Below, piece by piece: positions 15,832 to 25,417 of a stretch of DNA of 64,000 nt. Each line of letters opens with the position of its first letter. Within the stretch, counting starts at the first letter, position 1. Under the pieces are notes generated by a model. That model did not search any database, was not told the DNA's origin, and worked only from the letters and a program-made list of their open reading frames with translations. Origin of the DNA: an uncultured Bacteroidales bacterium (GTDB lineage Bacteria; Bacteroidota; Bacteroidia; Bacteroidales; Bacteroidaceae); the NCBI GenBank assembly GCA_902789725.1, contig CADAPC010000021.1:1-64000 (forward strand), in the 5' to 3' direction. A program made the translations under genes and the position numbers.

Positions 15832-17148
15832 TTATGGTTTCTTTTTCATTTTCGCTTTGTATGTAGCCGCACGTTTCGCTGCCGCACTCTTGGGCTGGGT
15901 GGAGCCTTTTGTCTGTGTGGTGTTTTTCTTCACAGAGGTGGCAGAGGAGCTTCGTGTGCTGGAGCGGCGTCGGGTACGCTTCACGGGCTTGGGACGTTCG
16001 TGCAGTTTGGTGTGGATGCGCCATCCGAAGAAGGCGCGTGCCTGCCATTGCGTGTCGCGCAGGGCGAAGTCGCTGTTTTTTCCGCATTTTGAGTGTTGGA
16101 TGACAGAGGTGAGGCCGACGAAGTACTTGTCCCACGAATAGATGGCTCCTGCACGGCCTACGAGGAAGAAGTTGATGCGGTCGGTCTCCATCTTGTTCAC
16201 TTCTTCCACTCCCTTGTCGTCGGTGGAGTGGAGCTTATAGTTCTGCCACACCATCAGGCTGGGTTGGAAGGTGGCGTGCAGTAGCCAGTGCTTGCCAGCC
16301 ACAAGGTTGTAACCGTAGCCGGCACCGATGTGGAACGAGTTCATGTCGATGCGGTTGAGCCGCGAGGCGAAGGAGTGCTGGTTGTCGAGGTTGTCGCCTA
16401 TCTTCACCCTGCCTGTCTCAAACCCTGCCTGCACTAAGAAACTGCCTGCGGAACGCTTTTGCACCCAGGTGCTGTTGAAGACGGCGGGGAGGGAGAACCG
16501 CTTGCCGTTGAAGACGTAGTAGGCCGACAGGGCAAAGCTGCGCATGTTGGTGTTGTTGAGCTTGTGGCTGCTGCTTTGCAGGCTGGTGCGTCCGCGGAAA
16601 GCATCGATTTTCTCGAAGGTGGCATCCACACCGAAAGTGTTGCTGTAGTAGTTGATGGCCGACATCATGTCGGAGATGTCGCTCAGTATTTTGCTGGGCG
16701 AGAAGGAAAGGGAGAGTGAGATGCCGCGGTAGTTGGCCATGATGCCCAGGGTGACCTTGGGGTCGGCAGTGAGGTAGTAGTTGCTGGAGTTGTCGTGCAT
16801 ATCTACGGCGCGGAGGTGCATCAGGTCGCTGAACACGTCGGTTTTGGCGCGGAAGGTCCACGTCTCCAGCGGACGTGCCACCCAGAGCGTGTCGGTGGTG
16901 ACTTTTGCGTTCCTCACATTGAGTATGCTGTCTGCCTTAATCATCGCCTCTTCTGCCTTGGGCTTCAGCGAGTCGATTTTAGCCTGTATGCTCTCCTTTA
17001 TTTGGTCTCTCTTCTCGATGAGGCGTTCCTTCAGCGTGGTTTTGGTGGTGTCCTTGGGAGTGGTTGTCGGTTTGTTCTGGGCTCTCATGCCGCAGGGCAT
17101 CAACAGGGATGCCAGGAGCAGGAGGCGAGGTAGGGTATGGAGCTTCAT
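15832..17148 (-). CDS. DUF4421 outer-membrane protein with basic C-terminal tail
   Basis: 438 residues. A signal peptide (MKLHTLPRLLLLASLLM ... MRAQ) is followed by a Lys/Thr-rich, partly coiled segment (about 25-75). A beta-barrel-like region with alternating strands follows (SLSLSFSPSKILSD, FHIGAGYGYNLVAGKHWLL, about 100-370), characteristic of DUF4421 (Bacteroidetes, unknown function). The last 65 or so residues are very rich in Lys, Arg, Ser and Thr and contain no hydrophobic strand. This extension is unusual because barrels usually end with an aromatic residue. It leads the leftward group and has a well-formed promoter. Confidence 0.8.
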   Translation of the reverse strand: MKLHTLPRLLLLASLLMPCGMRAQNKPTTTPKDTTKTTLKERLIEKRDQIKESIQAKIDSLKPKAEEAMIKADSILNVRNAKVTTDTLWVARPLETWTFRAKTDVFSDLMHLRAVDMHDNSSNYYLTADPKVTLGIMANYRGISLSLSFSPSKILSDISDMMSAINYYSNTFGVDATFEKIDAFRGRTSLQSSSHKLNNTNMRSFALSAYYVFNGKRFSLPAVFNSTWVQKRSAGSFLVQAGFETGRVKIGDNLDNQHSFASRLNRIDMNSFHIGAGYGYNLVAGKHWLLHATFQPSLMVWQNYKLHSTDDKGVEEVNKMETDRINFFLVGRAGAIYSWDKYFVGLTSVIQHSKCGKNSDFALRDTQWQARAFFGWRIHTKLHERPKPVKRTRRRSSTRSSSATSVKKNTTQTKGSTQPKSAAAKRAATYKAKMKKKP

Positions 17149-17211
17149 TCTTTGCTGCAGTTTTTATGATTTGTCAAAGCCATTGGCTCTTCATTCTTTT
17201 TATCGTGATTG

Positions 17212-17242
17212 CAAATGTACGACTTTTCTACCAATCAACAAA
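17212..17242 (-). promoter_or_regulatory. Promoter of the DUF4421-led group
   Basis: On the minus strand: TTTG, 19 bases, TACATTTG. Full consensus spacing. Confidence 0.75.
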
Positions 17243-17356
17243 AATCTCACCTTAATTTCAGGGGGTAAAGTGGCAAAATGGGGTTTGACGTAAAAAAAAA
17301 CGATAATATTTTCTCTTTTTTGAGTATTTTGTACTTTTAGTTTGCTAAAAAGGTGC

Positions 17357-17364
17357 TACCTTTG
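17357..17364 (+). promoter_or_regulatory. -7 box of the first LruC gene
   Basis: TACCTTTG followed by CA. The nearest upstream TTTG (17328) is 25 bases away, too far for the usual spacing, so only the -7 element is claimed. Confidence 0.5.
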
Positions 17365-17517
17365 CAAATATTCCGAATGGAAGAATGCTAATTATTAACC
17401 AAATAAGGACGCAAAGGAAGAAGGAAACGTCCACACTCATCCTCGAAAACCCTTGGAAAAGGGAGGGGGAGAATGTACGAATATACATTGTGTACTAACT
17501 TTTTATTTTCCTATATT

Positions 17518-20500
17518 ATGAAAGTGAAGAAGTATCTCTCGGCATTTGCCGCAGTAGGTGTTGTTGCATTTTCGTTAGTGGCATGCAGCGACTATGACAA
17601 TGGGTACAATGAAAGTGCCATCCAATTCACCGAAGAGTTTAAGAAAGCATACGGTGACATTGACCCTGAGCAGGACTGGAACCTGGCGGAACGGGCCAGT
17701 GTGACTGTATCGACACAAAGTGAATCGAACATCAAGATTTATGCCCAAAATGGGAATGAATATGCCATCGTGGCTAACTACGAGGGTGTGAGCGGCACGC
17801 GTGTGCTGGGTTTTGACGTGGTGGAAGGTGTGACGGATGTGATTGTCAGCGACGGAAATTCGGCCCAGCGGGTAAAAATAGGTGACGTGGTGCTCTTTGG
17901 GCAGGACACGCGCACCACTTACGAGGGAACCACAGGCAAAGTGACTGTGAGCAAGTTGAAAGCACCTGTTACACTCAGCGATGGCATCACCTATCCTGTA
18001 TATCGCTACGGGACAAAGGCTGAATATGACTCAGTAGCGAATAAATATTCAAGCTATGCTATTGTGCGAGAAGGAGAGAACAACCTCAACAAAGTGACGC
18101 ATAATTTCAGCTATGTTTCCACAGGCCCCTTCGTCATTTATCCTTATTACTGGCAAACGTCGGAACACAACACCTTGGGTATCTACTATTACGAGGGTGG
18201 TGTGCGTAAAGAAGTGCCTATTTACAAAATTAAGGAGGCAAATGAAGGCGAAGCGAGTGAAATACTGTATGAGGATGTCAATAAGGGAGGGGATGCTGTC
18301 GTTTACGAGGAAACGTTGACAAGCCTGACTCAAGTGGGGTGGGGCGATTCTCGTAAGTGGCCTGAAGGATGGACCATCAACAATGGTATCGGCATTGACA
18401 AATTCCACTATAATGGATGGTCCAAAGAGCAAGATGAGTCCAACATGAGAACCCCCTTCATCGAGTATTGGGTGGGGGCGCACAACAGCCTGCAAAACTG
18501 CACCATCAGCAAGACCATCACAGGTTTGGCACCGGGTAATTACAATGTGCATATCGATGCCCGTCTCTTCAACGAGGAAAGTACTACTCCACCATCGGGT
18601 GTCACTTTCTTTGCCAATGATAAGGAGAGCACGATTCCTAATAGCGGGACATATACCGTTTATAACAATGGAAACGTAAGTAGCCAAAGTGCTGAACTTT
18701 ATGGCGACACGTATGTGACAGATTGTGTAGTGGGACGTGATGGAAAACTCACCGTCGGCTTCAAACTTGAGAATGTAGTAGGCAACTGGCTCGCCTTTAA
18801 GAACTTGAGAGTGACGAAACACGGTACTTATCAAGATACAGGAGATTTAGTTAGCTATTCTGCTGCTTTTGTTCGCAGTCAGGGTATTTTGGTGGACATC
18901 ACTCCTGGCACAGAGTTTGGCATGTATCTCCATGCGGGCGACAAGAACATCACCTATTATTCGCAGGCTGAATTAAACAAAGATGTGGCAATATACGGCA
19001 CCGGTGTGGTTTACGACGGAGCGCGTTGGGTTGAAAAGGACGGCTCTTATCCATGCTATGCTTCTACGTTCACGGTGAATGGCCAGATGTATCTTGGTTT
19101 CGAGGACTGGTCATATCCTACAAACTCAGACAAAGACCTCAACGACCTTGTAGTGGCTTTCTCTGGCTACACGCCTACCATCATCAACGAAGACCCTGAA
19201 CCTGCTGCTACTTGGCTGTTGGCTTGCGAGGACTTGGGAGGTTCGTTCGATACGGACTACAATGATGTTGTCTTCAAGGTGGAGCATGTGAGCGGACAGG
19301 AGTTTGCTATCGCCACTCCGTTGGCAGCAGGAGGTACACTTGCCAGCTACATCTTCTATGAAAGCCCTACAGGGCAAGAAACTTGCTTGGGCGAAATCCA
19401 TCAGCTGTTTGGTGAAGCACCTGCTGAGAGTGGCTCTTATTCGCCAATCAACGTGGGTTACTCACGTGGCAATGCAGGGCAGTCTGTCACTTTCACAGTT
19501 CCTGCCGACTGGTCCATGTCGTCCTTCACTCCCGATGTGTGGGACGGAAACACGCAGGATGCTTACTATAACATGGGAGGGTTTGAAATACGCACCTTGC
19601 CCATGGGCACTGAGGCACCGGATGGAACGCCTACCCTCGACAACATTGTCAGCTCAGGAGCATCGCGCATTCCTGCACCCGACCAAGGTGCTGCGCCCTA
19701 CATCATCTGCCTGCCTTACTCCTACGATGTGGAGAACGATCCAGAGGCTGGATGGAAGAGCACCTACGTGTGGGCTTGGCCTCAGGAACTGGTTACCATC
19801 ACGCCATCTCAAACCGACAAGTATGGCAGTGGATGCTATCCTGAATTTAAGGACTGGGTGGCAAACCATACGGCATATGGCGATTGGTACAAGAAGCGCA
19901 GTCAGAATGCCGCTACTGTGGAAGAACTGAAACTGAGCACTACGCAGATGGGCAGCAGTTCACAAGGTGGAGGCAATGGAAGCGATGACAACGATGATGA
20001 TGATGACCAGCTGAGCAAAGCATTCTACTTTAAGTACGAACCTTTAAGCATTAATGGTAATTGGCCAGGCCAATCTGAACTTATAGGTGAAGATAATGTT
20101 CCGACAAATGTGTCAGGTCTCACCGCAGGTCAATACTTTTGGATCTATAGTAAAAATGCTTATGGTGAAGAACTGCATCGTAATGGATTGACGGCTACAT
20201 ATAATGGTGTAACCTATGCCATTGGAACAAATATGTATAATTGGTATAACGCTATAGGTTTCTACCTCGTTGGCGCAGGCGACCAGACGGTTGTGCTCCA
20301 TGCTCCAGCCGACGAAAGCAAGGGGTACGCAGAGCAGACTGTCACTCTCAAGCTCAAGCTGAACGGTCTGACTAAGGAGGGGGAAACAGGCAACATCATC
20401 AACTTCACCTTCACCGACAATGGCACCACTTATGCACTTGCCTATCGCGATGCGGGTACGCTGGGCATGAAGACCTATAATGCCAGTGACACTTCGCAAC

Positions 20501-20922
20501 AGTGGCTCATTGTCAACTATGGTACGGATTCTTCGGATGGTATGCGCCATTATTTTCTCTATAATGTAGGTGCACAGAAGTATATGTACTTGGCAGATAA
20601 TGGATGGAGCGGAGAGTTTAATGAAACTTCACCGAAGAATATGGCGGTGTCGAGTGACAAGAACCGTGGCAAATATAAGTTCTACGATGCTTCTCAACTG
20701 GATGCAAATCAAGGTGGAAAAGTGGTCATTGCTGTAGCTACATATTATACTTCTACCGACCACATGGCATACATAGGTAGAGATGAAGCAGGTGATAACA
20801 AGGGCGTTTATCTTAACAAAGGTAAAGGCAATATCGTTTACTGGACGCAAACGGTGACTAATCAGACCTACACTTTGCCTGCTGCAAACTCAGCCAAGCA
20901 GCGTTCAGCCAAGCAGCGTTGA
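17518..20922 (+). CDS. LruC-domain (DUF4842) surface lipoprotein, paralogue 1
   Basis: 1134 residues from the ATG at 17518, chosen because it gives the lipoprotein signal ending LVACSDYDNGY. The N-terminal 100 residues are nearly the same as in the next gene. The centre carries an LruC/DUF4842 domain with two Asp-rich turns, DKDLNDLVV (about residue 537) and DTDYNDVVF (about 577), which look like calcium sites. A Gly/Asp linker (GNGSDDNDDDDD) leads to a C-terminal region ending in a ricin-like beta-trefoil (TYALAYRDAGTLGMKTYN and repeats). The last residues are AKQRSAKQR. Surface-exposed by lipid anchor, with probable glycan or matrix binding. No catalytic motif was found. Confidence 0.85.
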   Translation: MKVKKYLSAFAAVGVVAFSLVACSDYDNGYNESAIQFTEEFKKAYGDIDPEQDWNLAERASVTVSTQSESNIKIYAQNGNEYAIVANYEGVSGTRVLGFDVVEGVTDVIVSDGNSAQRVKIGDVVLFGQDTRTTYEGTTGKVTVSKLKAPVTLSDGITYPVYRYGTKAEYDSVANKYSSYAIVREGENNLNKVTHNFSYVSTGPFVIYPYYWQTSEHNTLGIYYYEGGVRKEVPIYKIKEANEGEASEILYEDVNKGGDAVVYEETLTSLTQVGWGDSRKWPEGWTINNGIGIDKFHYNGWSKEQDESNMRTPFIEYWVGAHNSLQNCTISKTITGLAPGNYNVHIDARLFNEESTTPPSGVTFFANDKESTIPNSGTYTVYNNGNVSSQSAELYGDTYVTDCVVGRDGKLTVGFKLENVVGNWLAFKNLRVTKHGTYQDTGDLVSYSAAFVRSQGILVDITPGTEFGMYLHAGDKNITYYSQAELNKDVAIYGTGVVYDGARWVEKDGSYPCYASTFTVNGQMYLGFEDWSYPTNSDKDLNDLVVAFSGYTPTIINEDPEPAATWLLACEDLGGSFDTDYNDVVFKVEHVSGQEFAIATPLAAGGTLASYIFYESPTGQETCLGEIHQLFGEAPAESGSYSPINVGYSRGNAGQSVTFTVPADWSMSSFTPDVWDGNTQDAYYNMGGFEIRTLPMGTEAPDGTPTLDNIVSSGASRIPAPDQGAAPYIICLPYSYDVENDPEAGWKSTYVWAWPQELVTITPSQTDKYGSGCYPEFKDWVANHTAYGDWYKKRSQNAATVEELKLSTTQMGSSSQGGGNGSDDNDDDDDQLSKAFYFKYEPLSINGNWPGQSELIGEDNVPTNVSGLTAGQYFWIYSKNAYGEELHRNGLTATYNGVTYAIGTNMYNWYNAIGFYLVGAGDQTVVLHAPADESKGYAEQTVTLKLKLNGLTKEGETGNIINFTFTDNGTTYALAYRDAGTLGMKTYNASDTSQQWLIVNYGTDSSDGMRHYFLYNVGAQKYMYLADNGWSGEFNETSPKNMAVSSDKNRGKYKFYDASQLDANQGGKVVIAVATYYTSTDHMAYIGRDEAGDNKGVYLNKGKGNIVYWTQTVTNQTYTLPAANSAKQRSAKQR

Positions 20923-20984
20923 AGTCTGCTTGCTGGCCTAACTTTGGAAATAGATTAAGTTAATAGATAAAGTTTTTTGAAGGC

Positions 20985-21025
20985 GGAGGGGTGTCCTTGT
21001 GAAAGGCTGCCCCTTCTTTTGTTTT
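20985..21025 (+). terminator. Terminator of LruC paralogue 1
   Basis: A 7-bp stem (20985-20991 with 21010-21016, one G-U pair) enclosing a second small CCTT/AAGG hairpin, followed by TTTTGTTTTC. Confidence 0.6.
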
Positions 21026-21109
21026 CTCCCCCCACTGATGCCACAGATGACAGAGTGCCCCCCCCAAAAAAGTACCTCCATGGCACCTCTATAGTCCTCT
21101 ATAGTACCT

Positions 21110-21170
21110 CTATAGTACCTCGCATGTACCTCGCATGTACCTCGCATGTACCTCGCATGTACCTCGCTTC
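21110..21170. repeat. Second copy of the 61-bp, 5 x 11-bp repeat block
   Basis: Five GTACCTCGCAT units (21115-21169), the last ending CTT, preceded by CTATA and followed by C, identical to 4717-4777. Here additional CCTCTATAGT units precede the block, so this copy is the longer one. Confidence 0.9.
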
Positions 21171-21402
21171 CAACAATGCGAGTTTCATAGGGGGGAATAT
21201 AAGGGTACTATAGAGGCACTTTTGTTTACCTACTTATTGTTTTAATTATGAGCGGATCGCCTCCAAGGAATCAGTTTCGTTTTTGTTACATTTGTGTGCG
21301 GCTATGTTACCCATTCTCATTAAGTGGGGGTTTCTTGCAACTGATGTTTCAAAATTGAAAGTGTGTGTTTCAAATCTTATAGTTTAGTTCGGCGAAACTG
21401 CG

Positions 21403-21410
21403 TACCTTTG
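21403..21410 (+). promoter_or_regulatory. -7 box of LruC paralogue 2
   Basis: TACCTTTG followed by CAG. No good -33 box. The leader is about 55 bases. Confidence 0.5.
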
Positions 21411-21471
21411 CAGCCAAATGCCCCTCTGCAATCAAAAAACTTATAAAATTATCTATCTAACTTAATTAAAG

Positions 21472-24400
21472 ATGAAATCGAAAGGAATCTTTTTAGGTCT
21501 TATGTCCGCTGCCATCGTCCTGCTGCTGATGGCAAGTTGTAGTGACTATGACAATGGCTACACTGAAAGTGCCATCAAATTCTCTGAGGAATTCAAGAAA
21601 GCATACGGCGACATCGATCCGGAGCAGGACTGGAACTTGGCTGAGCGTGCCACTGTAACGGTATCGGTTGTCAAGTCATCCAACATCAAGATTTATGCAC
21701 AGAAAGGTGCTGAATATGCTATCGTGGGTGACTATGCCAATGTGTCTGGCACCAGAGTGCTTGGCTTCGATATGATGGAGGGCACCGAGAGCATTATGGT
21801 TAGCGATGGTGTGACAGCCCAGACGGTGAAGCCTGGCGATGTGGTGGTCTTCAGTCAGGATACACGTACTGTCTATGAGCATGATTTTTCAAATGGCAAT
21901 GAAGTGTTTGTGCAGAAACTGAAAGATCCTGATGGCTATACAATTAGCGGCGACTATTATCCCACCTATCGTTATTCTGACGATGTAGAGTTGGCAGATG
22001 TGCTTAGGATAGTACCTGAAATCGGTAGCCGCAAAACCTACACCAACCTAAATAATGTGACCCACGACTTCTCTTATGTCTCTCAGGGGCCTTTCGTCAT
22101 CTATCCATATTATTGGAACACAAGTTCCAAAAACACCATCGGTATCTACTACTATGACGAGAATGGTGAAAACCCAAAGGAACTGGATGTTTACACAATT
22201 CAGGAGGGTGATGAACTGATGTATGAAAAAGAGTATGCTGTGCTTGGCGAAACGGTTTACACTGAGGGTTATGGCGGTACGTTCGGCTGGACTTCTACCC
22301 CTCCTGCTCCCAATGACTGGACCATTAGCGGCGGCAACTCCAGTGCTTTCCACTTGAACGGTTGGTCAATCGAATCAGAGGAGTCTGGTTTGACGCGTCC
22401 TTTTATTGAGTATTATGGGCAGTTGAACCAGAATATCGAGATGTCGAAAACCATTGCCGGACTTGCTGAGGGCGAATACTATGTGGAAGTGAAGGCACGT
22501 TTGGTTTACGAAGACTCTGAAACTATGCCATCAGGCCTGACTTTTTCTGCTAATGACGGCTTTGTGGATATGGGTAGAGATGCCATCGGTAAAAACGCTA
22601 CCTATCAAACAGTTAAGAATGGAAAAACTATTACGTGTAGTGAGCGCTACTCTAATGCAGATGATTTTGAGACAGGTGCGCATAACACCAAGAAGATGTA
22701 TGTGGTTTGTCAAGTAGGCAGCGATGGAAAGTTGACCGTAAAGTTCAATCTGACCACAGCATCGGTAGGTAACTGGTTTGCATTCAATGGACTGACGGTG
22801 AAGAAGGTGATACGTGAGAACCGATATACGAGTACAGATGGAGCACATTCATTCTCTACTGCAAGTGTGCGTGGACAGGGTATCTTTGTTAATGTTCCCA
22901 CGGGAAGGAAGTTCGGCATGTATCTGAAGAAAACAGATACTTCAGATACAGGTGTGCAACATCCCTATAAATACTATTCTGAGAGTGCCCTCAATGACCC
23001 CTATAAAGGACCTGACGGTTTTGAAGCCTGTGGTTCAGGCGTAACTGACGATGGACTCAACAATAGCAATTCCGTTCAGCAGATGGAAGGTCTCCATCCT
23101 TGCTATGCTTCGACGTTCTACACAAGCAATGGGCAGATGTTCCTTGGCTTTGAGGACTGGCCTAACATATATAATAATAGTGACTTTGACCTTAACGACG
23201 TGGTCTTTGCTTTTGCAGGCCATAAACCTATCATCATCAACGAAGACCCAGAGCCTGCAGGCTCTTGGATGCTGGCTTGCGAGGACTTGGGTGGTTCGTT
23301 CGATACGGACTATAACGATGTGGTATTTAAGGTGACACACATTAGTGGACAGACCAAGGCGAGCATTACGCCGTTGGCTGCAGGTGGTACTTTAGCCTCC
23401 TATATCTTCTTCATCGACCCATCGGGCAGTGGCGCTAACGACAAATGTTTCGGCGAAATCCACCAACTCTTCGGAGAGGATGCTGCGGCAAGTGGTGAAT
23501 ACTCGCCAATCAATGTAGGCTACTCACGTGGCTCTGTTGGAGATGTGGTTGATTTTGTAGTGAGTGAAGACTGGACGATGGCAGCATATAGTTCCGACAC
23601 ATGGAATAGCGAATCGGACTACAATATGGGTGGTTTTGAGATTCGAACCCTTCCATTAGGCAACGAAGCCCCTTCCACTGTACCCAATGTGGGGTCAAGC
23701 ATCTGGTCAGGTGCATCGCGCATTCCAGCTCCTGATTTGGGCGAGGCTCCTTACATCATCTGTCTGCCTTACTCCTACGTGGAGGAGAACAAACCAGAAC
23801 CAGGCTACAAGACCGAGACCGTGTGGGCATGGCCACAGGAACTTGTCAACATCACGAATTGTTACACCGATTTCACCAAATGGGTGGGCAACCACACAAC
23901 TTATGGCGAATGGTATAAGAATAAGGATGCCAACGGAGCAACTGTTGAACCACTCCAGTTTGTAACGGGCATGAACACCAACGAACTCATGGCAAGTGAC
24001 CTGAATGTCATTAGTTCTACAGCATATACGGTGGTGGATAGAGCATACACGCTGAAGAGTAACATCACCACCACTGGCACAGGAAAGTTGACCTATAAGG
24101 TGTGGGTGACAACAGATGGAGGTAACAACTGGTGGGTTTACCAACAAGGAGATTTGGAGGGAAATACTACCTTCACTCCAAACCGAGAAGGTGACGTGAG
24201 AGTTGAAGTTACTCAGGAAGCAGATGCCACTCATACAAGCAAAACTGTGGAATACATTCTGCATGCTAATCCTAAAAAGACCAATGCTGCATTTGGCTCC
24301 AAGGCACAATTCGTGGTGTGGAACAACACGGAAATCTGGGCATGGGATCAGGTAGGTCATAAACTGCCTTTCTATACAGGCGATAAGATTATGGTTGAAG

Positions 24401-25077
24401 CCTCTCTGAACACAAGTGATGCAACAGGTGCTATAACTGCGCGGTTGGACGATGTGGACAATACAGGTTCCATCTTCTCGCAGAATGGCAATAAGTTCTA
24501 TGTGACAATGGGCCCAAGGTCTGGAGTTGCTAAGCTGAGAATCCACTATGCTGGCGACAGCAAGTATAATGAGGCTGACATTTTGGTTACTATTCAGGTG
24601 AAAGCTGCTGAGGTTGTCAGATTCACGACGGGTGGATTGGCTATGACATATACCAAGGGTGAATTCAAGTTACAGAATTCTAATGGCAATGACCTGTGGC
24701 AGATGTGGCGCCTTGAAGATACGGGTAATGGTCTTTATGCCCTCTTCAATATCGGTGATAGGAAGTATCTCCACCTCGTATCCGAGAGCGATGGGCATGG
24801 TGCCTGGGGAACCGTCTATGACAAGAATGCCGACGATGCAGCGAACTATCGTTTTGAGATTAAGAGTGACGGCCGTTTGCGCGTTCGAACATTTGGTAGA
24901 TTACAAGGCTCTTATGGCGAAAAGTATCTGGGTTTCGACAATTATGGAAGTGGTCAAACCATTTTCCTCGACAAGACGGGTGATAAGGTCATCTACTGGA
25001 GCAAGCAGAATGTTGACATCAATACAATCAACAATAATGCAAATGCCAAGCAGCGCAACGCCAAGCAGCGCAAGTGA
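21472..25077 (+). CDS. LruC-domain (DUF4842) surface lipoprotein, paralogue 2
   Basis: 1201 residues. The lipoprotein signal ends LLMASCSDYDNGY. Residues 25-90 match paralogue 1 closely (DPEQDWNLAERA). The LruC core has Asp-rich turns DFDLNDVVF (about 568) and DTDYNDVVF (about 610). Downstream of the core the two proteins differ. This one has an Ig-like stretch (about 845-1040, VWVTTDGGNNWWVYQQGD and TGAITARLDDVDNTGS) and then a ricin-like beta-trefoil (FKLQNSNGNDLWQMWRLED). It ends AKQRNAKQRK. The pair therefore share anchor, core, lectin-like end and tail but not the linker domain. It has its own promoter and terminator. Confidence 0.85.
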   Translation: MKSKGIFLGLMSAAIVLLLMASCSDYDNGYTESAIKFSEEFKKAYGDIDPEQDWNLAERATVTVSVVKSSNIKIYAQKGAEYAIVGDYANVSGTRVLGFDMMEGTESIMVSDGVTAQTVKPGDVVVFSQDTRTVYEHDFSNGNEVFVQKLKDPDGYTISGDYYPTYRYSDDVELADVLRIVPEIGSRKTYTNLNNVTHDFSYVSQGPFVIYPYYWNTSSKNTIGIYYYDENGENPKELDVYTIQEGDELMYEKEYAVLGETVYTEGYGGTFGWTSTPPAPNDWTISGGNSSAFHLNGWSIESEESGLTRPFIEYYGQLNQNIEMSKTIAGLAEGEYYVEVKARLVYEDSETMPSGLTFSANDGFVDMGRDAIGKNATYQTVKNGKTITCSERYSNADDFETGAHNTKKMYVVCQVGSDGKLTVKFNLTTASVGNWFAFNGLTVKKVIRENRYTSTDGAHSFSTASVRGQGIFVNVPTGRKFGMYLKKTDTSDTGVQHPYKYYSESALNDPYKGPDGFEACGSGVTDDGLNNSNSVQQMEGLHPCYASTFYTSNGQMFLGFEDWPNIYNNSDFDLNDVVFAFAGHKPIIINEDPEPAGSWMLACEDLGGSFDTDYNDVVFKVTHISGQTKASITPLAAGGTLASYIFFIDPSGSGANDKCFGEIHQLFGEDAAASGEYSPINVGYSRGSVGDVVDFVVSEDWTMAAYSSDTWNSESDYNMGGFEIRTLPLGNEAPSTVPNVGSSIWSGASRIPAPDLGEAPYIICLPYSYVEENKPEPGYKTETVWAWPQELVNITNCYTDFTKWVGNHTTYGEWYKNKDANGATVEPLQFVTGMNTNELMASDLNVISSTAYTVVDRAYTLKSNITTTGTGKLTYKVWVTTDGGNNWWVYQQGDLEGNTTFTPNREGDVRVEVTQEADATHTSKTVEYILHANPKKTNAAFGSKAQFVVWNNTEIWAWDQVGHKLPFYTGDKIMVEASLNTSDATGAITARLDDVDNTGSIFSQNGNKFYVTMGPRSGVAKLRIHYAGDSKYNEADILVTIQVKAAEVVRFTTGGLAMTYTKGEFKLQNSNGNDLWQMWRLEDTGNGLYALFNIGDRKYLHLVSESDGHGAWGTVYDKNADDAANYRFEIKSDGRLRVRTFGRLQGSYGEKYLGFDNYGSGQTIFLDKTGDKVIYWSKQNVDINTINNNANAKQRNAKQRK

Positions 25078-25114
25078 TGTTTAATTTTCCGGCTCCAGCT
25101 TATCTGTTCACACC

Positions 25115-25145
25115 AAGGGGTGCCCATTTCGGGCATCCCTTTTTT
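25115..25145 (+). terminator. Terminator of LruC paralogue 2
   Basis: An 11-bp stem (25115-25125 with 25131-25141, one mismatch) with a 5-base loop, running directly into TTTTTT. Confidence 0.85.
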
Positions 25146-25277
25146 GCCTGAAACCGTTCCGTTGCCCCTGGCAGGGTGGAAAGGTTGGGCGGGAGTGAGA
25201 ATCGGAGCTTGTCGGCACCCTCTGCGGACAAAAAATATCTCTGCCGGCCTGTGTGGGGACTGAAAGCGTGAATTATC

Positions 25278-25417
25278 GCCTCAGATTGTCGGCCTTTCCC
25301 GGCTTTTTCCGTAACTTCGCCCTCGGATTGTTGGCCTTTTCCGGCTTTTTCCGTAACTTCGCCCTCGGATTGTTGGCTTTTAACGGCTTTTTCCGTAACT
25401 TCGCCACAGAATTGTTG
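25278..25417. repeat. 42-bp minisatellite (three units and a partial) before cobS
   Basis: Units start at 25278 (41 bases, one C missing), 25319 and 25361, with a partial fourth from 25403. Each contains GGCTTTTTCCGTAACTTC. Each unit also shows GTTG, 20 bases and TAACTTCG, close to the promoter pattern of this genome (TTTG, 19-20 bases, TAnnTTTG). In the leftward direction the units keep an open frame of a 14-residue repeat. Confidence 0.9.

Larger units (their letters stand above)
17149..17517. other. Divergent intergenic region with two promoters and LruC leader
   Basis: Holds promoters for the DUF4421 gene and the first LruC gene. The LruC leader (about 150 bases) contains a possible GGACG/CGTCC hairpin. 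No other gene was found; the in-frame ATG at 17473 lies in this leader. Confidence 0.6.
20923..21471. other. Intergenic region between LruC paralogues
   Basis: Contains a terminator, a TAACTTTG of unclear use (20939-20946), the 61-bp repeat with flanking CTATAG units and an inverted copy (GGTACTATAGAGG, 21207-21219), and the promoter of paralogue 2. No gene was found. Confidence 0.6.

Noticed and set aside
20939..20946. TAACTTTG just after the first LruC gene as a promoter
   Set aside because: The -33 spacing is wrong (17) and a terminator follows within 50 bases with no RNA or gene between.
20938..21213. Open frames in the 11-bp repeat block (Met-Tyr-Leu-Ala-Cys-Thr repeats)
   Set aside because: Repeat-derived. 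The identical block downstream of HU gives the same peptide text in a non-coding setting.
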